Below, piece after piece: positions 6,386-10,752 of a DNA stretch of 10,752 bases (the first letter of the stretch is position 1; each line of letters opens with the position of its first letter). The notes under the pieces were generated by a model. It was given only the letters and a program-made list of their open reading frames with translations, was not told where the DNA came from and made no database searches. Source of the stretch: an uncultured Flavobacteriaceae bacterium (GTDB lineage Bacteria > Bacteroidota > Bacteroidia > Flavobacteriales > Flavobacteriaceae); NCBI GenBank assembly GCA_938018045.1, contig CALIIP010000059.1, forward strand, positions 1 to 10,752. Direction: 5' to 3'. The position numbers and the translations under genes were made by a program.

Positions 6386-7123
6386 TTAGCCATTAGAAAT
6401 TTCTTTTTGAAAAGCAAAATATGCTCTTTTTGAAGCAATCTCTTCTGCTTTTTTCTTTGAAGTTGACCTACCTTTAGCAATAACTTTATTATCTAAAGAC
6501 AGTTTTACACTAAAGTGTTTAACAGCGTTTTTACCACTGTCATCAAAAACATCATAATCAAATTCTCTCTTCTCTTTTTGGCACCATTCAATAAACAAAC
6601 TTTTATAACTCGTTATTTTACCTTCTAACATTGGAATGTTTACATAAGGTTTTATGACGCTCTTATATATAAATTTTTTAGAGTATTTATAGCCTCTATC
6701 TAAATATATAGCACCAATTAGAGATTCAAAAATATTACCATTAATGTTTTCACCAAACTTAGATTTTGACACGTTACTCTTTACAAGTCTTATTAAGTCT
6801 AGATCAGTTCCAATTTCATTTAGATGCTCACGACTTACTATTTTTGAACGCATTTGGGTAAGATACCCTTCATTTCCTGAAGGAACTTTTTTAAACAAAT
6901 AAGATGCAATTACAGCACCCAATACTGCATCACCTAAAAACTCCAAGCGTTCATAATTTTTTGGAAACCCTAATTCAGTTGTTTCTTTTATAGAACGATG
7001 GACAAATGCTTTATGATAAATAGATATTTTTCTAGGAGAGAATCCTAGTATTGATTTTAATTCATTAAACAAATAGTCATCTTTTTTTGAGTGACTTTTT
7101 ATTATTTTATTAATAAATCCCAT
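6386..7123 (-). CDS. rnc: Ribonuclease III (245 aa)
   Basis: RNase III cuts double-stranded RNA, including rRNA precursors and structured mRNAs, in the cytoplasm. The catalytic domain (about residues 18-160) carries the signature YERLEFLGDAVLGA, with Glu58, Glu61 and Asp65 matching E. coli Glu38, Glu41 and Asp45. The second acidic cluster reads GNIFESLIGAIYLD: Glu133 matches E. coli Glu117, but Asn130 replaces the metal-binding Asp114. The double-stranded RNA-binding domain spans about 172-240 (SYKSLFIEWCQ through STSKKKAEEIASKRAYFAF). It starts six bases after the fabF stop and belongs to the acpP-fabF-rnc unit, an arrangement also seen in many other bacteria. The 88-base spacer behind it has no hairpin terminator. 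Confidence 0.97.
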   Translation of the reverse strand: MGFINKIIKSHSKKDDYLFNELKSILGFSPRKISIYHKAFVHRSIKETTELGFPKNYERLEFLGDAVLGAVIASYLFKKVPSGNEGYLTQMRSKIVSREHLNEIGTDLDLIRLVKSNVSKSKFGENINGNIFESLIGAIYLDRGYKYSKKFIYKSVIKPYVNIPMLEGKITSYKSLFIEWCQKEKREFDYDVFDDSGKNAVKHFSVKLSLDNKVIAKGRSTSKKKAEEIASKRAYFAFQKEISNG

Positions 7124-7129
7124 TAGAAG

Positions 7130-8380
7130 TTAATCCATTTTTTTGAAAAGCACACAAGCATTGTGTCCTCCAAACCCAAAAGTATTACTCATCGCAATCT
7201 TTACATCACGTTTTTGAGGTTTATTAAGCGTAAGGTTTAATTTGTTATCAATTACTTCGTCTTGAGTTGAATGATTGATAGTTGGTGGCACAATTCCTTT
7301 TACAATCGACATAATTGAAGCAATTGCTTCAATAGCACCTGCTGCGCCAAGTAAATGACCAGTCATCGATTTTGTAGAATTGATATTCATTGTATATGCG
7401 TGATCACCAAATACGTGTTTAATTGCTTTTGTTTCTGCAATATCTCCAAGAGGAGTAGACGTTCCATGAACGTTGATTGCATCAACATCTTCAGGTTTTA
7501 ATCCAGCATCATCCAAACAGTTTAACATTACATTTTTTGCGCCTAATCCATCTGGATGAGGAGCTGTAATATGATGTGCATCGGCAGACATTCCGCCTCC
7601 GCCAACTTCTGCATAAATTTTTGCTCCTCGAGCAATTGCATGTTCGTATTCTTCTAATATAAGTGCTCCAGCTCCTTCACCAAGAACAAAACCATCACGA
7701 TTTTGATCAAATGGTCTTGAGGCTGTTGTAGGATCATCATTTCTTGTAGAAAGTGCGTGCATAGCGTTAAAACCGCCAATTCCTGCCATAGTTACAGCAG
7801 CTTCAGAGCCACCAGTAACAAACATATCTGCTTTTCCTAATCGTATATAATTAAAGGCATCAATAATGGCATTTGCCGATGATGCACAAGCAGAAACTGT
7901 TGTAAAGTTTGGACCTCTAAATCCGTATTGAATTGAGATATATCCTGGAGCGATATCTGCAATCATTTTTGGTATAAAGAAAGGATTGAATCTTGGGTTT
8001 AGATCGTTTGCTGCAAGGTTTAAAACTTCGTTTTGAAAAGTTTCTAATCCTCCAATTCCAGCGCCCCAAATAACACCAACTCTATCTTTATTGATTTTTT
8101 CTAAATCTACGTTAGCATCTTTAATGGCTTCTTCTGCAGCTACCATTGCATACTGTGTAAATTTGTCCATTTTTCTAGCATCTTTTCGATTGATAAAGTC
8201 TGTAACTTCAAAGTTTTTGACTTCACAAGCAAAACGTGTTTTAAACAGAGACGCATCAAAATGAGTAATTGGAGCAGCTCCGCTGACACCATTAACCAAT
8301 CCATTCCAATATTCTTCTAAATTATTACCTATTGGTGTAAGAGCACCAAGTCCAGTAACTACAACGCGTTTTAATTTCAT
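7130..8380 (-). CDS. fabF: Beta-ketoacyl-ACP synthase II (416 aa)
   Basis: FabF condenses malonyl-ACP with a growing acyl-ACP in type II fatty-acid elongation. The Cys-His-His triad is visible: Cys165 in VSACASSANA, His305 in NVHGTSTPLGD and His342 in KSMTGHLLGAAGA, with Lys337 just before the last. The GFGGHNACV glycine loop lies near the C-terminus. Length is standard for FabF, and the start MKLKRVVVTGLGALTPIG matches the family's N-terminal strand. It follows acpP, its substrate carrier, after a 158-base spacer that contains a hairpin, and it precedes rnc by six bases. Expression is probably partly by read-through from the acpP promoter, since no good promoter is visible in the spacer. Confidence 0.98.
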   Translation of the reverse strand: MKLKRVVVTGLGALTPIGNNLEEYWNGLVNGVSGAAPITHFDASLFKTRFACEVKNFEVTDFINRKDARKMDKFTQYAMVAAEEAIKDANVDLEKINKDRVGVIWGAGIGGLETFQNEVLNLAANDLNPRFNPFFIPKMIADIAPGYISIQYGFRGPNFTTVSACASSANAIIDAFNYIRLGKADMFVTGGSEAAVTMAGIGGFNAMHALSTRNDDPTTASRPFDQNRDGFVLGEGAGALILEEYEHAIARGAKIYAEVGGGGMSADAHHITAPHPDGLGAKNVMLNCLDDAGLKPEDVDAINVHGTSTPLGDIAETKAIKHVFGDHAYTMNINSTKSMTGHLLGAAGAIEAIASIMSIVKGIVPPTINHSTQDEVIDNKLNLTLNKPQKRDVKIAMSNTFGFGGHNACVLFKKMD

Positions 8381-8400
8381 GTATTTTATGTATTGTTTTT

Positions 8401-8445
8401 AACGGTCACATGCCGTTCGCAATTAATTATTCTCTTTCGTGAGAA
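8401..8445 (-). other. Two small hairpins in the fabF leader
   Basis: AACGG/CCGTT with a 7-base loop (8401-8417) lies about 20 bases upstream of the fabF ATG. TTCTC/GAGAA with a 6-base loop occupies 8430-8445. Neither is followed by a U-tract in the minus transcript, so they are not terminators. They could affect fabF translation or mRNA stability, but five-base stems can arise by chance. Confidence 0.25.
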
Positions 8446-8489
8446 ATCTTTTAATATGCTCGATTCATAAAAAGATGGTATTGTATGCT

Positions 8490-8528
8490 AAAAATAACTA
8501 CGAGTTCAAAAAATTTGAACTCGTAGTT
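8490..8528 (-). terminator. Hairpin terminator/attenuator between acpP and fabF
   Basis: AACTACGAGTTCAAA (8496-8510) is a perfect 15-bp inverted match to TTTGAACTCGTAGTT (8514-8528), with a 3-base loop. In the minus transcript the stem is followed by a U-rich tail (UUAUUUUU, complement of 8490-8497). It starts about 10 bases after the acpP stop. Because fabF follows without a clear promoter, I read it as a partial terminator that lowers expression of fabF and rnc relative to acpP. Confidence 0.7.
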
Positions 8529-8538
8529 TAGTATTATA

Positions 8539-8772
8539 CTATTTTGCTTCTTCTATATAACTTACAGCTTGACCTACAGTTCCAATATTTTCTGCTTGAT
8601 CATCTGGAATTTGAATATCGAATTCTTTTTCGAATTCCATAATTAATTCTACTGTATCTAGTGAATCTGCTCCTAAATCATTTGTGAAGCTTGCTTCTGT
8701 TGTTACTTCATTTTCATCTACGCCTAATTTATCTATGATAATGGCTTTTACTCTTGATGCAATGTCTGACAT
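8539..8772 (-). CDS. acpP: Acyl carrier protein (77 aa)
   Basis: ACP carries growing acyl chains on a 4'-phosphopantetheine arm during fatty-acid synthesis. Ser37 in the DLGADSLDTVELIM motif is the attachment site. The protein is small, acidic and helical, of the usual length, and ends AVSYIEEAK. The ATG at 8772 gives MSDIASRVKAIIIDKLGVDE, the expected first helix. It is the promoter-proximal gene of the acpP-fabF-rnc unit. A near-consensus -7 box lies about 30 bases upstream, and a strong hairpin follows the stop, consistent with a very abundant protein made from its own short message. Confidence 0.98.
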   Translation of the reverse strand: MSDIASRVKAIIIDKLGVDENEVTTEASFTNDLGADSLDTVELIMEFEKEFDIQIPDDQAENIGTVGQAVSYIEEAK

Positions 8773-8803
8773 AATTTTTTAATTTTTAAATTTAAATTCT
8801 CGG

Positions 8804-8811
8804 CAAAAATA
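8804..8811 (-). promoter_or_regulatory. Predicted -7 box of the acpP promoter
   Basis: The minus strand reads TATTTTTG, a full match to TAnnTTTG, 31 bases before the acpP ATG. The -33 area (around 8831-8835) has only a TGG-like match. Transcription would start near 8798. The rest of the 178-base divergent spacer toward purN is A+T-rich, with no convincing purN promoter or hairpin. Confidence 0.5.
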
Positions 8812-8950
8812 AAAAACTTATTTTGGATAATTCCATTTAGCTCGAGAAATATGAAGAGCAAGATAAAAAAAATTGTTCATATTTTTATGTTATTCTTCGT
8901 AATTGTTAATATTTATTCTTTTTTTTGTTGACTACAAATATATAACTATC

Positions 8951-9526
8951 GTGAAACGTATTGTAATTTTTGCTTCTGGTTCGGGAACTAATGCCGAAAA
9001 TATCAGCCGTTTTTTTAAACAAAGTAGTTTAGCATCTGTAGTACATATACTTACAAACAATAAGGATGCCAAAGTTATTGAAAGGGCTAAAAATTTAAAT
9101 ATCAACAGTTTATCTTTTAATCGTTCGGAATTCTTATCCGAAGAAAAGGTCTTAAAATTCTTAAATGAAGAAGCAGATTTAATTGTTTTAGCAGGTTTTT
9201 TATGGCGTATTCCAGCACATATTGTTGAGGCATTTCCTAATAAAATAATAAATATTCATCCTGCATTATTGCCAAATTATGGCGGAAAAGGAATGTATGG
9301 AATGAATGTGCACAAAGCAGTTGTGGCGAATAAAGAAAGTGAAACAGGAATCACTATTCACTATGTAAACGAGCATTATGATGAAGGAGCAATCATTTTT
9401 CAAGCAAAAACCGCAATTTCACCTTCTGACACTCCTGAAGATGTCGCAAATAAGATTCACATTTTAGAGCAAAAACACTTTCCGAAAGTGATAGAAGATG
9501 TAATTAAAAACAATATTGATGTCTAA
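8951..9526 (+). CDS. purN: Phosphoribosylglycinamide formyltransferase (191 aa)
   Basis: PurN transfers a formyl group from 10-formyl-tetrahydrofolate to GAR in de novo purine synthesis. The start is GTG at 8951 (read as MKRIVIFASGSGTNAENI), which places the phosphate-binding GSGTN loop where the family has it and gives the usual length of about 190. The frame stays open upstream to a TTG at 8903, but that would add 16 hydrophobic, untypical residues. The catalytic trio is visible as Asn101 and His103 (INIHPALLPNYGG) and Asp144 (YDEGAIIF), matching E. coli Asn106, His108 and Asp144. It is divergent from acpP, and its last 8 bases overlap the RNase H gene. Confidence 0.96.
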   Translation: MKRIVIFASGSGTNAENISRFFKQSSLASVVHILTNNKDAKVIERAKNLNINSLSFNRSEFLSEEKVLKFLNEEADLIVLAGFLWRIPAHIVEAFPNKIINIHPALLPNYGGKGMYGMNVHKAVVANKESETGITIHYVNEHYDEGAIIFQAKTAISPSDTPEDVANKIHILEQKHFPKVIEDVIKNNIDV

Positions 9527-10157
9527 AAAGAAATTTTACGTTGTTTGGAGCGGACATAAAACAGGAATTTTTACTTCTTGGAATGTCTGTAAAAAGCATA
9601 TTACAAACTTTCAAGGAGCACAATACAAATCATTTATTTCAAAGGTAGAAGCCGAAAAGGCATTCAAAGGAAACTATGTCGATTATATAGGAAAAGACAC
9701 AAAAAAAGTAAAATTATCTGCATCAGAATTAAAACGAATTGGCAAACCGATTATGAATACGATTGCTGTTGATGGCGCTTGCAACAATAAAGGAATAGCT
9801 GAATATCAAGGTGTTTATACCGATACTAAAACTGAATTGTTTAAACTTGGTCCGTTTAAAGGCGGAAGTAATAATCTCATGGAATTTTTGGCCTTGGTTC
9901 ATGGTTTGGCATATCTTAAGAAAAACAAGTTAGATTTACCAATATATTCTGATAGTAGAACAGCAATAAGTTGGGTTTGGAAAAAAAAGTTAAAGACAAC
10001 GATAAAAAGAACTTCAGAAAATCAGCAAATTTTTGAATTGGTAGATAGAGCATTGGCTTGGCTTCATAAAAATCCAGAAATGATAAATAGTAACATCATT
10101 TTGAAATGGGAAACAAAGGCTTGGGGAGAAATTCCAGCTGATTTTGGTAGAAAATAA
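9519..10157 (+). CDS. Viroplasmin-RNase H family protein (212 aa)
   Basis: This predicted ribonuclease H cuts the RNA strand of RNA-DNA hybrids. The N-terminus (about residues 4-50, KFYVVWSGHKTGIFTSW) is a caulimovirus VI/viroplasmin-type hybrid-binding domain, as in eukaryotic RNase H1. A linker leads to the RNase H fold from about residue 78. The likely catalytic residues are Asp85 (AVDGAC), Glu122 (NNLMEFLALVHGL), Asp145 (IYSDSRTAI) and Asp208 (IPADFGRK), so the active site looks complete. I start it at ATG 9519, not at the TTG one codon earlier. The start lies inside the last codons of purN in another frame (8-base overlap), so translational coupling is likely. This fused form is common in Bacteroidota. 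Confidence 0.93.
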   Translation: MSKKKFYVVWSGHKTGIFTSWNVCKKHITNFQGAQYKSFISKVEAEKAFKGNYVDYIGKDTKKVKLSASELKRIGKPIMNTIAVDGACNNKGIAEYQGVYTDTKTELFKLGPFKGGSNNLMEFLALVHGLAYLKKNKLDLPIYSDSRTAISWVWKKKLKTTIKRTSENQQIFELVDRALAWLHKNPEMINSNIILKWETKAWGEIPADFGRK

Positions 10158-10164
10158 AAAACTA

Positions 10165-10572
10165 TTATTTAACTATTTCAAATAACTTATCAATCAATTT
10201 TTTCAATTCATTAGGAGGATTTCCATGATCAAAATTCACAGATTCATAAGTTTTATCGCCAATTGTAATACTTAGAGTAGCAACTAGTGCTCTGTCGGTA
10301 TGACTTCCATTAGATGGCGCTTCAAGGTTTTCAATCTCATCTACATCTATTTTAGAAATCAATTCTTTTATTTCATCCCATTGGCTTTTATTTAGTGTAA
10401 TATTTTTATCACCATTCATATCTGAATATTGTATTTCAGAAGAATTAGCATCCAAAGTAATTGAACTACCACGCGTTGCAGCGCTATAATTTAATGTGAA
10501 ATCTTCATGTGATTGTGTATCACAATTTGAAAGCATCAATAGAGAAAAAAAACTGTATATAAGAAGTTTCAT
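10165..10572 (-). CDS. Small predicted lipoprotein of unknown function (135 aa)
   Basis: The N-terminus is a short lipoprotein signal: MKLLIYSFFSLLMLSNC, with a plausible lipobox (Leu14-Ser-Asn-Cys17), so Cys17 would be lipidated and the protein held in the cell envelope. The mature part is acidic. It has a conserved-looking core, QWDEIKELISKIDVDEIENL, then APSNGSHTDRALVATLSI, and a C-terminal FDHGNPPNELKKLIDKL. I recall similar short flavobacterial hypothetical lipoproteins but know no function. It is separated by only seven bases from the convergent RNase H gene, and its upstream neighbour is isolated by a terminator, so it is transcribed alone. No clear promoter box was found in the 26 bases between that terminator and the ATG. 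Confidence 0.8.
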   Translation of the reverse strand: MKLLIYSFFSLLMLSNCDTQSHEDFTLNYSAATRGSSITLDANSSEIQYSDMNGDKNITLNKSQWDEIKELISKIDVDEIENLEAPSNGSHTDRALVATLSITIGDKTYESVNFDHGNPPNELKKLIDKLFEIVK

Positions 10573-10598
10573 GATTTATATATTTACATGTAAAGTAT

Positions 10599-10625
10599 AA
10601 AAAAAGGCGTCAATTGACGCCTTTT
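10599..10625. terminator. Bidirectional intrinsic terminator behind the M43 protease gene
   Basis: GGCGTCAATTGACGCC (10606-10621) is a perfect 16-bp palindrome. It is flanked by an A7 run (10599-10605) on the left and a T5 run (10622-10626) on the right, so the minus transcript has a U7 tail. It ends the leftward gene whose stop is at 10646-10648. Confidence 0.85.
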
Positions 10626-10645
10626 TATTTTTTATAAAACTAATA

Positions 10646-10752
10646 TTAGTTAACCATAGTAGATCTAGATCCTCCTGGTAGGAAGATAGCACGCATTCTA
10701 TTACGTTGACCATCCGTAAACATATACATACAGTCATCATATACATAATCCA
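10646..10752 (-). CDS. C-terminus of an M43-type (pappalysin/cytophagalysin-like) zinc metalloprotease (partial)
   Basis: Only the last 34 codons are in the window; the gene enters from the right edge on the minus strand and ends with TAA at 10648-10646. The peptide begins DYVYDDCMYMFTDGQRNRM and ends SRSTMVN. The two edge bases plus an unseen one form an nTG codon, most likely Met, giving MDYxxDxCMxMFTxGQxxRM. That is the Met-turn and following Cys region of M43 metzincins as I remember the family. The zinc-binding HExxH motif would lie upstream, outside the window. The protein ends about 33 residues after the Met-turn, so no room remains for a type IX secretion C-terminal domain. The family is probable but rests on a short tail. 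Confidence 0.75.
   Translation of the reverse strand, partial: DYVYDDCMYMFTDGQRNRMRAIFLPGGSRSTMVN

Noticed and set aside
8781..8800. Palindromic AATTTAAATT upstream of acpP as a possible operator
   Set aside because: It is a 10-bp A+T-only palindrome in A+T-rich DNA, likely by chance, and lies downstream of the -7 box with no partner site.
8903..8950. Extended N-terminus of PurN from a TTG
   Set aside because: The added 16 residues are hydrophobic and lie outside the family's N-terminus; the GTG at 8951 places the GSGTN loop correctly.
1..10752. Search for CRISPR repeats, insertion sequences, tRNA or rRNA genes, toxin-antitoxin or defence modules
   Set aside because: I saw no regularly spaced repeats, transposase motifs, cloverleaf-like sequences or defence-type domains; gene content is mostly conserved housekeeping.

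Overview
This window looks like an ordinary chromosomal segment of a low-GC member of the Bacteroidota, most likely a marine-type Flavobacteriaceae. The evidence is the strong A+T bias, recurrent TAnnTTTG-type -7 promoter boxes, an almost complete lack of Shine-Dalgarno sequences, the gene order acpP-fabF-rnc-(IPExxxDY-like gene)-pyk, a viroplasmin-RNase H fusion, and the end of an M43 (pappalysin/cytophagalysin-like) protease. The genus cannot be fixed from the sequence alone. I see no phage, insertion sequence, CRISPR array, tRNA or rRNA, and no intergenic stretch longer than 300 bases.

Layout. The left edge (1-139, +) holds the last 45 codons of an unidentified gene. It converges on a small membrane-anchored orphan protein (178-501, -). 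A single-stranded DNA-binding protein follows (595-930, -), with a strong hairpin terminator at 537-570 that also carries part of the orphan gene's predicted promoter. A 236-bp divergent spacer leads to a two-gene rightward unit: a small zinc-ribbon protein (1167-1517) and, one base later, a 774-residue membrane M28 metallopeptidase (1519-3843). This unit ends only three bases from the end of a leftward CBS-domain gene (3847-4308).

The centre (4402-8772, -) is a leftward housekeeping cluster. In transcription order it is acpP (acyl carrier protein), fabF (beta-ketoacyl-ACP synthase II), rnc (ribonuclease III), an IPExxxDY-like protein of unknown role, and pyk (pyruvate kinase). The CBS gene follows behind its own predicted promoter. 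A perfect 15-bp hairpin with a U-rich tail lies between acpP and fabF and probably lets acpP be expressed above the rest of the unit.

Divergent from acpP, purN (GAR formyltransferase, GTG start at 8951) overlaps by 8 bases a viroplasmin-type RNase H gene (9519-10157). A small lipoprotein gene (10165-10572, -) converges on it. The right edge (10646-10752, -) is the C-terminus of an M43-type metalloprotease, followed by a symmetric hairpin terminator.

Functionally the window combines fatty-acid synthesis (acpP, fabF), glycolysis (pyk), purine synthesis (purN), RNA and DNA maintenance (rnc, RNase H, ssb) and a few cell-envelope proteins. I did not find a clearly new multi-gene system. The points most worth checking are the acpP/fabF attenuator, an Asn at a normally Asp metal-ligand position in RNase III, a K+-independent signature in pyruvate kinase, the palindrome over the CBS promoter, and the unexplained zinc-ribbon/M28 pair.
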